The notes beneath the pieces were generated by a model. That model saw nothing but the letters and a program-made list of their open reading frames with translations, was not told the origin of the DNA and did not search any database. From assembly GCF_001696715.1 (NCBI RefSeq), contig NZ_MBFM01000003.1:110856-155900 (forward strand): 45,045 bases of DNA, in the 5' to 3' direction. A program made the translations under genes and the position numbers. Numbering within the stretch: the first letter of the stretch is position 1; the number at the start of each line of letters is the position of its first letter. This stretch comes from Thauera phenolivorans. GTDB lineage: Bacteria; Pseudomonadota; Gammaproteobacteria; Burkholderiales; Rhodocyclaceae. Of this stretch, positions 1 to 7,466 are shown piece after piece.

Positions 1-401
1 TCATGATGGCCCTCGGCCGCCCATCCCCCGCCGAACATCGCCGGCATCTGTGCCGCCAGCGGCAGCGTGAGCAGCGCTGCAATCCAGAAATGACGCAGTT
101 CCCGCCGCCACTCCTGCGCATGCCTGGCGCGCGCCTCCTCGCGGGCGCGCGCAGAGGCTTCGATGGCGCGGAAGCCCGCACGCTCGACTGCCGCGGCGGC
201 GGCATCAACGCTCAGCGCCCCGGGTGCGAAACGCAGGGTGGCGCGCTCGGTGGCAAGGTTGACGCTGGCCTCGACGCCCGGCAAGCGGTTGAGCACCTTC
301 TCGAGCCGGGTCGAGCAGGCGGCGCAGGTCATTCCCTCGATCGCGAGTTCCAGCGTGTCGAGCTCATCCTGCCGCCGGCCTTCCGAATCCTTTTTCTGCA
401 T
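1..401 (-). CDS. copA: Copper-type heavy-metal P1B ATPase, N-terminal part (cut by window edge)
   Basis: Only the first ~133 residues are in the window; the gene runs off the left edge. It starts at the ATG complementary to 399-401. After a charged leader there is a heavy-metal-associated domain (about residues 17-80) with the metal-binding motif GMTCAAC, then a linker and the first hydrophobic segment (about residues 107-122). This is the usual start of a Cu(I)/Ag(I)-exporting ATPase of the inner membrane. The divergent MerR-type gene and the operator between them support metal-inducible efflux. The CPC/CPx transmembrane motif that would fix the metal lies outside the window, so CcoI/FixI (copper supply to cbb3 oxidase) or another soft-metal exporter remains possible, given the cco genes nearby. 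Confidence 0.85.
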   Translation of the reverse strand, partial: MQKKDSEGRRQDELDTLELAIEGMTCAACSTRLEKVLNRLPGVEASVNLATERATLRFAPGALSVDAAAAAVERAGFRAIEASARAREEARARHAQEWRRELRHFWIAALLTLPLAAQMPAMFGGGWAAEGHH

Positions 402-435
402 GGTCGCCCCCTTGCGGGATTCCTGAGTGAAGCGC

Positions 436-467
436 AGTGTAAACCCCGTACTCAAGTACGGAGTCAA
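436..467 (-). promoter_or_regulatory. MerR-type promoter/operator for the P-type ATPase gene
   Basis: Read on the minus strand, a -35 TTGACT (467-462) and a -10 TACACT (441-436) are separated by 20 bp. That is longer than the normal 17 bp and typical of promoters untwisted by MerR proteins. Inside the spacer is a perfect inverted repeat CCGTACT-N2-AGTACGG (446-461), very close to the classical mer operator. Transcription would begin near 429, about 28 nt before the ATPase ATG. The same DNA abuts the ribosome-binding site (GGAG, 460-463) of the divergent regulator gene, so the regulator probably also controls its own expression. Confidence 0.8.
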
Positions 468-470
468 CCC

Positions 471-881
471 ATGGACAAAGAAAAGACGGGCGAATTCACG
501 ATCGGCGCGCTGGCGCGCCGAGCGGGGGTCGGCGTGGAAACGGTACGTTACTACCAGCGTCGCGGGCTGCTCGCCGAGCCGCAGCAGACGCGCGGCGCCT
601 ATCGGGTGTATGGCGAGGCCGAGCTCGCCCGCCTGCGCGCAATCCGCCGCGCCCAGCAACTCGGCTTTTCGCTGGAGGAGATCGACGGCCTGCTCGCGCT
701 CAACGCGGACCGCGACCGCGAGCACGCGCGCGAGGCGGCGCAGGCCAAGATCGCGCTGATCGATTCACGCATCCGCCAGTTGGAGGAGATGCGCGACGCG
801 CTCGCCGAGCTGGTGGATTGCTGCCGCCACACCAGCGCGCCCTCGCCGTGCCCGATCCTGCGGGCGCTTTCGAACGACTAG
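471..881 (+). CDS. MerR-family metal-responsive transcriptional regulator
   Basis: A 136-residue MerR regulator. Residues ~10-78 form the winged-helix DNA-binding domain, with the family signature VETVRYYQRRGLL and the GAYRVY wing. A long dimerisation helix follows, then a C-terminal metal loop with Cys-Cys, nine-residue spacing to Cys-Pro, and a short tail. The Cys-N9-Cys spacing resembles MerR/ZntR/PbrR rather than CueR (eight). However, the third cysteine of the Hg/Zn/Pb sensors, at the start of the dimerisation helix, is replaced by Arg. It sits back to back with the ATPase, 69 bp away, and is the obvious controller of that promoter. The start has GGAG seven bases upstream. The inducing metal cannot be told from sequence; Cu/Ag is suggested by the neighbour only. 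Confidence 0.85.
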   Translation: MDKEKTGEFTIGALARRAGVGVETVRYYQRRGLLAEPQQTRGAYRVYGEAELARLRAIRRAQQLGFSLEEIDGLLALNADRDREHAREAAQAKIALIDSRIRQLEEMRDALAELVDCCRHTSAPSPCPILRALSND

Positions 882-903
882 CGCGTCGGGGTGCGCGCGG
901 CGC

Positions 904-1617
904 TCAGGTCACGCACAGCACGCCGTTCCACAGCTGTCCGCCGAGAGTCGGCGCGTGGTACAGGCCGAACACGCCGAACCCGAGCACCAGCAGGCCGGAC
1001 GCGAAGCGCACCTTGCTGTTGCGGGTAAGGTCGCGGAAGCGCTTGAAGACCATGCCCGCGAGCATCAGGTTGGGCAGGGTGCCGAGACCGAACGCAAGCA
1101 TGAGGCCCGCACCGCGCGTGGCGGAACCGGTCACCAGCGCCGTCGCCAGCACCGAATACACCAGCCCGCAGGGCAGGAAGCCCCACAACAGGCCGAGCGG
1201 CAGTGCCTGCTTCACCGATCGCGCGGGCAGGAAGCGACGCGTCGCCGGCTGGATCCTGCGCCATAGATGATGACCTGCGCGCTCGATCGGAGCGAGCAGC
1301 CGGGTGAAGCCGGTGAGGTAGAGACCGAGCGCGACCAGCATCAGGTTCGCGAGGACGTACAGGGTCATCTGCACCGGCAGCATGCCGTCGTAGAGCATGC
1401 CGACCGAGCCGAGCGCGCCCAGCAGGCCGCCGAGCGCGGTGTAGGTGGTGATGCGACCGAGGTTGTACGAGAGATGGATCGGCCACTGGCGCCGGCTGGC
1501 GTCCGCAGGATGAATCTGCACGCTGAGCGCGCCGACGATACCGCCGCACATCGACACGCAGTGGGTGCCGCCGAGCAAACCGATCAGGAAGACGGCGAGA
1601 TAGCCCGTTTCGAACAT
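904..1617 (-). CDS. SafE/DsbD_2-type polytopic membrane protein (COG2836-like)
   Basis: A 237-residue protein with about six hydrophobic segments. The first transmembrane helix carries the motif HCVSMCGG (residues 19-26), diagnostic of the TauE/SafE-annotated, DsbD_2 (CcdA-like) family. Members are repeatedly found beside hemN, fnr and the cco genes and are presumed to act in metal or thiol handling during cytochrome oxidase maturation; the exact substrate is not established. The name 'sulfite exporter' is inherited and probably misleading here. The gene lies 79 bp downstream of hemN on the same strand and may be cotranscribed with it. Confidence 0.8.
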   Translation of the reverse strand: MFETGYLAVFLIGLLGGTHCVSMCGGIVGALSVQIHPADASRRQWPIHLSYNLGRITTYTALGGLLGALGSVGMLYDGMLPVQMTLYVLANLMLVALGLYLTGFTRLLAPIERAGHHLWRRIQPATRRFLPARSVKQALPLGLLWGFLPCGLVYSVLATALVTGSATRGAGLMLAFGLGTLPNLMLAGMVFKRFRDLTRNSKVRFASGLLVLGFGVFGLYHAPTLGGQLWNGVLCVT

Positions 1618-1696
1618 CGTGATTCCATGGGCGTGGGGCCGATTGAGAAGAGACTCATTCTACGCTGCACCGCAAGAGGGCGCAGCCCGGGTCCGC

Positions 1697-3088
1697 TCAG
1701 ATCACCCGGGAGTAGCGTGCGCGCTCACGATCGGACCGCAGGTAGCGATCGAACACCATCGCGATCCCGCGCACCAGCAGGCGCCCGGCCGGCTGCACGC
1801 TGATCCAGTCGCCGTCGACCTTCACCAGCCCGGCGGCCTCCATCTCCTTCAGGTCGGCGAGCTCGGCGGCGAAATATTCGCGGAAGTCGATCAGGTGGGC
1901 GATCTCGAAGGACTGCATCGACAGCTCGAAATGGCACATCAGCGCCTGGATGACCGCGCGGCGCAGCAGGTCGTCGGGCGTGAGTTCGATGCCGCGCAGC
2001 ACCGGCAGCTCATCGCGGTCGAGGGCGTCGTAGTACTCGTCGAGCGTCTTCACGTTCTGCGAGTAGATCGGTCCGATCTTCGCGATCGCGGAGACGCCGA
2101 ACGACAGCATGTCGCACTCCGCATGCGTGGAATAGCCCTGGAAGTTGCGGTGCAACCGGCCCTGACGCTGGGCGATCGTGAGCTCGTCGTCGGGCTTCGC
2201 GAAGTGGTCCATGCCGATATAGACGTAGCCGGCCTCGGTGAGGCGACGAATGCCGAGCTGCAACAGCTGCAGCTTGGTGTCGGCGCTCGGCATGTCGTTG
2301 ACCGAGATCCGGCGCTGCGGCTTGAACAGCCCGGGCAGGTGGGCATAGCTGTAGAGCGAGATGCGGTCGGGCGAGATCTCGAGCACCTGCTCCAGGGTAC
2401 GGTTGAAGCTGATCACGTTCTGCCGCGGCAGGCCGTAGATCAGGTCGAGGCTGACGGACTTGAAGCCGTTGGCGCGCGCCGCGTCGATGACGAGCTTGGT
2501 CTCGTCGTAACTCTGGATGCGGTTCACCGCCTGCTGCACGTCCTCGGCGAAATCCTGCACGCCGACGCTCATGCGGTTGAAGCCGAGCTGGGCGAGCAGC
2601 TCGACCGTGTCGAAATCGACCTTGCGCGGGTCGACCTCGATCGAATACTCGCCGTTGGGCACCAGCGTGAAGTGCTCGCGCACCGAATCCATCAGCTCGC
2701 GCATCTCGTCGTGCGACAGGAAGGTGGGCGTGCCGCCCCCGAGGTGTAGCTGGGTCGCCTGCCGACTGCCCTCCAGGCAGGCCGCCTGCATCGCGATCTC
2801 TTTCGCCAGATATTTCAGGTACTTGGCAGAGCGCCCGTGGTCCTTGGTGATGATCTTGTTGCAGGCGCAGTAGTAGCAGATCGTGTTACAGAAGGGGATG
2901 TGGAAGTATAATGAAAGCGGTTTGCTCACGCCTCCAACGGATCGGTTGGCCAGCCAGTGCTTCAACGCATCCGCGTTGAAGGCCTCGACGAAACGGTCTG
3001 CCGTCGGATACGACGTATAGCGCGGCCCGTTGATGTCGAAGCGGCGGATGAGTTGCGGGTCGAAAATGAGATCGGTCTGGCTGGTCAT
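1697..3088 (-). CDS. hemN: Oxygen-independent coproporphyrinogen III oxidase (radical SAM)
   Basis: Converts coproporphyrinogen III to protoporphyrinogen IX without oxygen, in the cytoplasm, as a step of anaerobic haem synthesis. The 463-residue product matches the usual ~457. It has the N-terminal GPRYTSYPTA signature, the radical-SAM cluster motif CxxxCxxC plus the extra Cys typical of HemN (C67, C71, C74, C76), the LGGGTPT glycine motif and a C-terminal HemN domain. The chosen ATG (3086-3088) gives the standard N-terminus; an upstream in-frame ATG would add ten unconserved residues. A Fnr box at 3143-3156 is centred about 41.5 bp before a predicted start near 3108, with CATTGT exactly at -12 to -7. 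That is a class II Fnr-activated arrangement. Confidence 0.97.
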   Translation of the reverse strand: MTSQTDLIFDPQLIRRFDINGPRYTSYPTADRFVEAFNADALKHWLANRSVGGVSKPLSLYFHIPFCNTICYYCACNKIITKDHGRSAKYLKYLAKEIAMQAACLEGSRQATQLHLGGGTPTFLSHDEMRELMDSVREHFTLVPNGEYSIEVDPRKVDFDTVELLAQLGFNRMSVGVQDFAEDVQQAVNRIQSYDETKLVIDAARANGFKSVSLDLIYGLPRQNVISFNRTLEQVLEISPDRISLYSYAHLPGLFKPQRRISVNDMPSADTKLQLLQLGIRRLTEAGYVYIGMDHFAKPDDELTIAQRQGRLHRNFQGYSTHAECDMLSFGVSAIAKIGPIYSQNVKTLDEYYDALDRDELPVLRGIELTPDDLLRRAVIQALMCHFELSMQSFEIAHLIDFREYFAAELADLKEMEAAGLVKVDGDWISVQPAGRLLVRGIAMVFDRYLRSDRERARYSRVI

Positions 3089-3142
3089 GGTCGTGGTGCG
3101 GTTACGTGAGCCGAACAATGGCAGATCGACTTATTGATGTGG

Positions 3143-3156
3143 TTGACGTGGATCAA
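3143..3156. promoter_or_regulatory. Fnr-type box between hemN and fnr
   Basis: TTGAC-GTGG-ATCAA differs by one base from the Fnr/Anr consensus TTGAT-N4-ATCAA. Its centre (3149.5) is placed for class II activation of hemN on the minus strand. It also lies 60 bp before the fnr start, where Fnr could regulate its own gene. Because the box overlaps any start codon proposed upstream of 3156, it argues for the later fnr start. Confidence 0.8.
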
Positions 3157-3216
3157 CGGCGCGCCCCGGCGGCCCGGATCGTCATGAACGGACAAGGGAG
3201 CGAGAGCGACGTGCAA

Positions 3217-3957
3217 ATGAAGGTGACAGTGCCCGTCACTGTGAACGGCCTGAAGTCGGCTTGTTCGCAGTGTAACCTGCTGGAGCTGTGCCTGCCGTTC
3301 GGGATGTCCGAGCATGAGTTGAACCGCCTGGACGACCTCGTCGGCGCGCGCCGCAAGATCAAGCGCCAGCAGAACCTCTACCGTGCCGGCGATCCCTTCG
3401 AGGCGATCTACGCCATTCGCGCCGGCTCGTTCAAGACCGACGTGCTGCTCGAGGACGGCCGCGAGCAGGTCACCGGCTTCCAGATGACCGGCGAGATTCT
3501 CGGCCTGGACGGCATCAGCGCCGAGAGCCATTCCTGCAATGCGGTCGCGCTCGAGGACAGCGAAGTGTGCGTGATCGGCTACGCGCGACTCGAGGAACTG
3601 TCACGAGAGGTCGAGGGACTCCAGCACCAGTTCCACAAGGTCATGAGTCGCGAGATCGTGCGCGACCATGGCGTGATGATGTTGCTGGGCTCGATGCGCG
3701 CAGAGGAGCGGCTTGCCGCCTTCCTGCTCAACCTCTCGCAGCGCTTCACCGCGCGCGGCTTCTCCGCCGCCGAGTTCAATCTACGGATGACGCGCGAGGA
3801 GATCGGCTCCTATCTCGGCCTGAAACTCGAGACGGTGTCGCGCGCCTTCTCCCGCTTCCAGGAGGAAGGCATCGTCGCCGTGCAGCAGAAGCACATCCGG
3901 ATCCTCGACCCGGGACGCCTGAAGAAGATCCTCCAGCACCAGGCAGGCGGGCGCTGA
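3217..3957 (+). CDS. fnr: Fnr/Anr-type oxygen-sensing transcriptional regulator
   Basis: A global regulator of the shift to low oxygen; a [4Fe-4S] cluster holds the active dimer. From this start the product is 246 residues (E. coli Fnr has 250). The cluster cysteines appear as C16-x2-C19-x5-C25, with a further Cys in the SHSCNA segment of the cyclic-nucleotide-like domain. The C-terminal helix-turn-helix reads LGLKLETVSRAF, with the E-xx-SR pattern that recognises TTGAT half-sites. The start is uncertain: ATG 3217 and GTG 3211 (AAGGGAG ten bases upstream) are better than ATG 3184, whose following codons look non-coding. The gene is divergent from hemN and convergent with the SirB2 gene. Confidence 0.93.
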   Translation: MKVTVPVTVNGLKSACSQCNLLELCLPFGMSEHELNRLDDLVGARRKIKRQQNLYRAGDPFEAIYAIRAGSFKTDVLLEDGREQVTGFQMTGEILGLDGISAESHSCNAVALEDSEVCVIGYARLEELSREVEGLQHQFHKVMSREIVRDHGVMMLLGSMRAEERLAAFLLNLSQRFTARGFSAAEFNLRMTREEIGSYLGLKLETVSRAFSRFQEEGIVAVQQKHIRILDPGRLKKILQHQAGGR

Positions 3958-3972
3958 GCCGGCGGCAGCCGC

Positions 3973-4359
3973 TCAGACAATGCTGAGGAAGCCGGCGACA
4001 TCCTTCGTCAGCGCGACCGACACGATCCACGCATAGGTGAGGACGGCCGCCCCGAAGGCTGCAAGGCGCACCGCGAGGGTGCGCCCCCGCTTCAACGCGA
4101 CGGTGCCTAGCAGGATGTAGGCGAGCAGGCCGAGCACCTTCGCCGTGACCCAGCCGGCCTCGAACGGATACTGTCCGATCATCACCGCCAGCGCGATCGC
4201 ACTGCCCAGCAGGAAAGTGTCGACGAGGTGCGGCAGCACGCGGGTGAGGCGGTGCCGCAGCAGCGCGCTGCCGCTCAGCATCCAGAAGCCGCGCAGCAGG
4301 AAGCCGGCTGCGCTGAGAACGACGCAGGTGACGTGGAGGTGCTTGATCGCTAGGTACAT
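3973..4359 (-). CDS. SirB2-family small membrane protein
   Basis: A 128-residue protein with four predicted transmembrane helices. It begins MYLAIKHLHV, carries WMLSGSALL between the first two helices and HLVDTFLLGSAIAL in the middle, the normal pattern of the SirB family. The family was named for a Salmonella invasion-regulation locus, but no biochemical role is established. Here it is wedged between two Crp/Fnr regulators, ending 15 bp from the fnr stop on the opposite strand. The ATG at 4357-4359 gives the family N-terminus. Confidence 0.8.
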   Translation of the reverse strand: MYLAIKHLHVTCVVLSAAGFLLRGFWMLSGSALLRHRLTRVLPHLVDTFLLGSAIALAVMIGQYPFEAGWVTAKVLGLLAYILLGTVALKRGRTLAVRLAAFGAAVLTYAWIVSVALTKDVAGFLSIV

Positions 4360-4416
4360 GGAACGAATCGTCCGTCCGCGGCGCACCGCCGAAGCGGTCG
4401 ATGCGCCGCAGCGCGC

Positions 4417-4435
4417 TAGAATTGATGTCAGTCAA
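4417..4435 (+). promoter_or_regulatory. -10 element overlapped by a Fnr-type box before the Dnr-like gene
   Basis: TAGAAT (4417-4422, five of six bases of the -10 consensus) runs directly into TTGAT-GTCA-GTCAA (4422-4435), a Fnr/Dnr-type box. A start near 4429 would lie inside the box. In this position a bound regulator should block rather than activate transcription. The -35 region is poor. Confidence 0.6.
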
Positions 4436-4457
4436 GAAACACAGGAGTGAATCCCCG

Positions 4458-5138
4458 ATGCCAGCGCACAACGCCGATATCCCCTCCCTGGTGCGGAGGA
4501 TACCGCTTTTCGGCGAACTCACCGACAGTGACATCGAGCGCGTCACCCGCTACGCGCGCGAGCGCGTGCTGGCACGCGGCGAGGTCCTGTTTCAGCGCGG
4601 CGACCACCCGCACGGGTTCTATTTCGTCATCAGCGGCCAGATCAAGCTCGCCTTCTCCTCACCCCAGGGCACGGAGAAGGTGGTGGAGATCATCGGCCCG
4701 ATGCAGAGCTTCGGCGAGGCGGTGCTGTTCCTCGAGCACCCCTACCCGGTGTTTGCGGAAGCGCTTGCCGAAACCCGTCTCCTGCATATCGGCCAGGCGG
4801 TCGTCACCGAACTGATCGAGCAGGATCCGAGTTTCTCCAAGAAGCTGCTGGCCGGCATGGCGATCCGCCTGCACGGCCTGATCCAGGATGTCGAGACCTA
4901 CTCGCTGCGTTCGAGCACCCAGCGGGTGATCGGCTACCTGCTGCAGCAGGCGGAGGGCGACGCCCCCTGCGATATCGCGCTGCCGACGAGCAAGCAGGTG
5001 ATCGCCTCCCGCCTTAATCTCTCGCCCGAGACGCTCTCCCGCATCTTTCACGACCTTTCCGAGAGCGGCCTCATCACGGTGCACGGCAAGCGCATCACCC
5101 TGCACGACCCGCTTCGCCTGTCGCGTCACCAGGGCTGA
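4458..5138 (+). CDS. Dnr-like Crp/Fnr-family regulator without cluster cysteines
   Basis: A 226-residue Crp/Fnr protein. Residues ~10-125 form the cyclic-nucleotide-like sensor domain (GFYFVISGQIKLAF, GEAVLF), followed by a dimerisation helix and a C-terminal helix-turn-helix with LNLSPETLSRIF. There is no N-terminal Cys cluster, so it is not an oxygen sensor of the Fnr kind. Length and sequence resemble Dnr, the haem-dependent nitric-oxide sensor of denitrifiers; that assignment is an inference. The recognition helix keeps E-xx-SR, so it should bind the same TTGA-type boxes as Fnr. The start has AGGAG (4443-4447) ten bases before the ATG. Confidence 0.85.
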   Translation: MPAHNADIPSLVRRIPLFGELTDSDIERVTRYARERVLARGEVLFQRGDHPHGFYFVISGQIKLAFSSPQGTEKVVEIIGPMQSFGEAVLFLEHPYPVFAEALAETRLLHIGQAVVTELIEQDPSFSKKLLAGMAIRLHGLIQDVETYSLRSSTQRVIGYLLQQAEGDAPCDIALPTSKQVIASRLNLSPETLSRIFHDLSESGLITVHGKRITLHDPLRLSRHQG

Positions 5139-5153
5139 ATCCGCCCGCTTCGG

Positions 5154-6563
5154 TCAGGGCAGCCGCCACGGCTGGCCGGCGGCGGCCACTTTCACCGAAC
5201 GCCAGCCGAGGCGCTCGCTCACCGTTTTCGCGAAGCTCGCCGCGGTTTCCGCCTCACCATGCATCACGAAGGTGTGCTGCGGCGGGGGCTGGATGTGACG
5301 CATCCATTCGATGAGCGCGGCCTGGTCGGCGTGGGCCGACAGCCCGCCGATCGTATGGATCGAGGCCCTCACCGGCAGCCGCGTGCCGAACAGGGTGACG
5401 TGCCGCGCCCCGTCGACCAGTCGCCGTCCGAGGGTGCCCGCTGCCTGGAAGCCGACGATCACGATCGCATTCTGCGGGCGGTCGATGTTATGCCGCAGGT
5501 GATGCTTGATGCGACCCGCGTCACACATGCCGCTCGCGGAGATGATCACCAGGCCTTCGCTCTGTTCGTTGAGGGCCATCGACTCCTCGACGTCGGCCAC
5601 CAGCCTGAGCTTGAAGCGGTCCGTGCCCGCCATGAACCAGCGGTAGAGTTCACGCGTCTCGTCGTCCCACAGCCGCTCGAAGCGGGCAGTCAGCTCGGTC
5701 ACCGCCGCCGCCATCGGCGAATCGACCACCACCTCAAGGCGTTCGACCCGCCCGTCACGCACCAGCTCGGCGAGCAGGAAAAGCATTTCCTGCGTTCGAC
5801 CGACCGCAAACGCGGGAATGATCACGTTGCCGCGACGGCGAAACAGGGTGTCGTTGAGGATGGCGACCAGCTCGTCGCAGGTCTCGTCGATCGGACGGTG
5901 AAGCCGGTTGCCATAGGTCGATTCGATGCACAGGACGTCCGCGCGCTCGACCCGCACCGGGTCACACAACACCGGGCGCATCGGCTGTCCGAGATCGCCC
6001 GAGAACACGAGTCGGTGCTCGGCGCCGCCGGCATCGAGGTCGATCTCGATGATCGCCGAGCCCAGGATGTGCCCCGCATCGCGGAAGCGGCAGCGGATCC
6101 CCGCCCCCGGATGCACCGTCTCGTCATACGCGACCGGACGCAAGCTGCCGAGGCTGGCGCGCGCCTGCTCGACCGTATAGAGCGGCACCGCACTCCAGCC
6201 GCGCCGGCTGCGACGCGCGCGCTCCTGCCGGTTCGCCCACTCCGCCTCCTTCTCCTGAATGAAACCCGAATCGAGCAACATCACGCCCAAGAGTTCGACC
6301 GTCGCTTCAGTGGCATAGATCGGGCCACGATAGCCAAGGGCGACGAGTCGCGGAATCAGGCCGGAGTGGTCGAGGTGGGCATGGGTGAGGAGAACGAAGT
6401 CGATCTCGCGGAGGTCGAAATCGAATGCGCGGAAATTCTTCGCGTCGGCCTCGCGCCCACCCTGGAACATGCCGCAATCGACCAGGAAGCTGCCATGATC
6501 GTGATCGACGCGGGTGCACGATCCGGTGACCTCGCCCGCCGCGCCGAGGAATGTGAGTTGCAT
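5154..6563 (-). CDS. Beta-CASP metallo-beta-lactamase-fold hydrolase (RNA-specificity type)
   Basis: A 469-residue protein with a metallo-beta-lactamase fold. The zinc motif HAHLDH is at residues 61-66, further metal ligands lie in SGDLGQP, and the beta-CASP insert and C-terminal GGLSAHADQ segment (around residue 410) define the RMMBL class. Relatives include archaeal/eukaryotic CPSF-like nucleases and bacterial RNases, so an RNA substrate is expected but unproven. It is divergent from uspA across a 123-bp gap containing a Fnr box, suggesting it belongs to the low-oxygen response. It ends 15 bp from the convergent Dnr-like gene. Confidence 0.88.
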   Translation of the reverse strand: MQLTFLGAAGEVTGSCTRVDHDHGSFLVDCGMFQGGREADAKNFRAFDFDLREIDFVLLTHAHLDHSGLIPRLVALGYRGPIYATEATVELLGVMLLDSGFIQEKEAEWANRQERARRSRRGWSAVPLYTVEQARASLGSLRPVAYDETVHPGAGIRCRFRDAGHILGSAIIEIDLDAGGAEHRLVFSGDLGQPMRPVLCDPVRVERADVLCIESTYGNRLHRPIDETCDELVAILNDTLFRRRGNVIIPAFAVGRTQEMLFLLAELVRDGRVERLEVVVDSPMAAAVTELTARFERLWDDETRELYRWFMAGTDRFKLRLVADVEESMALNEQSEGLVIISASGMCDAGRIKHHLRHNIDRPQNAIVIVGFQAAGTLGRRLVDGARHVTLFGTRLPVRASIHTIGGLSAHADQAALIEWMRHIQPPPQHTFVMHGEAETAASFAKTVSERLGWRSVKVAAAGQPWRLP

Positions 6564-6608
6564 GGCACATCCTTCGCGATGGTAATGTTCCCCTTATCCT
6601 CCCAATGC

Positions 6609-6652
6609 TTGACTGCGGTCAAGCCCGAAGCGGCGCCGGTCGTCGCTATAAT
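6609..6652 (+). promoter_or_regulatory. Fnr-type box plus perfect -10 for uspA
   Basis: The box TTGAC-TGCG-GTCAA (6609-6622) is followed by TATAAT at 6647-6652. A start near 6659 puts the box centre about 43 bp upstream, close to the class II position. A 28-nt leader then reaches the uspA ATG. The same box lies 46 bp from the start of the divergent beta-CASP gene and may serve both directions; the minus-strand -10 there is weak. Confidence 0.78.
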
Positions 6653-6686
6653 GAATCACGAACCCATCGCGCATCGGAGACAAGCC

Positions 6687-7130
6687 ATGTTCAAGCACTT
6701 CCTCGTTCCCACCGACGGCTCCGACCTTTCCGAAGGAACGGTCGCCAGGGCCGTCTCGCTCGCCAAGGAAACCGGGGCCCGCATCACCTTCTTCTATGCC
6801 CAGCCCGACTTCCCGATGCCGATCTATGGCGAGGGCGCGCTGATCGACCCGACCACCCCGGAACAGTTCGCCAAGTCGGCGGCGGCGGAATCCGACCGCA
6901 TTCTCGCCAAGGCCAAGGAGATGGCCAATGCCGAAGGGGTGAATGCAGACACCGATAGCGTGGTCAGCGAGGTCCCCTACGAGGCGATCATCGATGCCGC
7001 CGACCGCCATGGCTGCGACCTCATCTTCATGGCCTCGCATGGCCGGCGCGGTATCGCCGGGCTGCTGCTGGGCAGCGAGACGCAGAAGGTGCTCACCCAC
7101 AGCAAGACGCCGGTACTGGTCTATCGTTGA
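6687..7130 (+). CDS. uspA: Universal stress protein, UspA family
   Basis: A single-domain Usp of 147 residues, cytoplasmic. It begins MFKHFLVPTDGSDLSE, the usual first strand and loop. Near the C-terminus it has SHG-N9-GS, the nucleotide-binding loop of the ATP-binding Usp class, with Ala in place of the first Gly of G-x2-G-x9-G(S/T). Such proteins are commonly induced under anaerobiosis and growth arrest, matching the Fnr box and strong -10 upstream. GGAG lies about eight bases before the ATG, and a strong hairpin follows the gene. Confidence 0.93.
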   Translation: MFKHFLVPTDGSDLSEGTVARAVSLAKETGARITFFYAQPDFPMPIYGEGALIDPTTPEQFAKSAAAESDRILAKAKEMANAEGVNADTDSVVSEVPYEAIIDAADRHGCDLIFMASHGRRGIAGLLLGSETQKVLTHSKTPVLVYR

Positions 7131-7152
7131 AGCGCGAGCGCACCCTGAACGC

Positions 7153-7183
7153 GACGACGGCCCGGAAGGGGCCGTCGTCCTTT
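7153..7183. terminator. Intrinsic terminator between uspA and the cco cluster tail
   Basis: A perfect 11-bp stem (7153-7163 with 7169-7179) and a five-base loop, followed by CTTT on the plus strand. It lies between convergent uspA and the last cco-cluster gene, so it can end both transcripts. Confidence 0.75.
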
Positions 7184-7192
7184 ACGGCGGAC

Positions 7193-7429
7193 TCAAGTTC
7201 GCCGGTTGATCTCCTTCGCCGGTCGCTGGAGGAAGATCGTGCTGAGGCTGGACGCTGCGCAAACCAGCCAGAAGCCGAGGAAGCCGATCGAATAGGTCGC
7301 GATCCGGCTGTAATCCACCGGCTCGCCGAACAGGTAGAGCTCCTGCGGATCGATCACGGTGAAGAACACGGCTTCCGCTACCGCTGCGATCAGAAAGGAA
7401 GGCCAGAGCACCTGTATCCATTTCAGCAT
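7193..7429 (-). CDS. Small two-helix membrane protein at the end of the ccoGH operon
   Basis: 78 residues with two hydrophobic segments (about 9-27 and 44-62) separated by a short loop. Its ATG is preceded by a strong AAGGAG. It lies 37 bp after ccoH on the same strand and ends just before a terminator, so it is the last gene of that transcript. I do not recognise a named family. Position suggests a role in cbb3 oxidase assembly or membrane physiology at low oxygen; that is inference only. Confidence 0.7.
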   Translation of the reverse strand: MLKWIQVLWPSFLIAAVAEAVFFTVIDPQELYLFGEPVDYSRIATYSIGFLGFWLVCAASSLSTIFLQRPAKEINRRT

Positions 7430-7466
7430 TGCGTCACTCCTTTCGCCTGATCCGGGCTGATGTCGA

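Noticed and set aside
3106-3216. A longer N-terminus for fnr starting at 3106.
   Set aside because: It would place the Fnr box inside coding sequence, adds residues unlike any Fnr N-terminus, and lacks a ribosome-binding site.
5259-7130. A ~620-codon plus-strand frame that ends in the uspA sequence.
   Set aside because: The first two thirds are antisense to the beta-CASP gene; only the last 147 residues are a real protein with its own ribosome-binding site and promoter.
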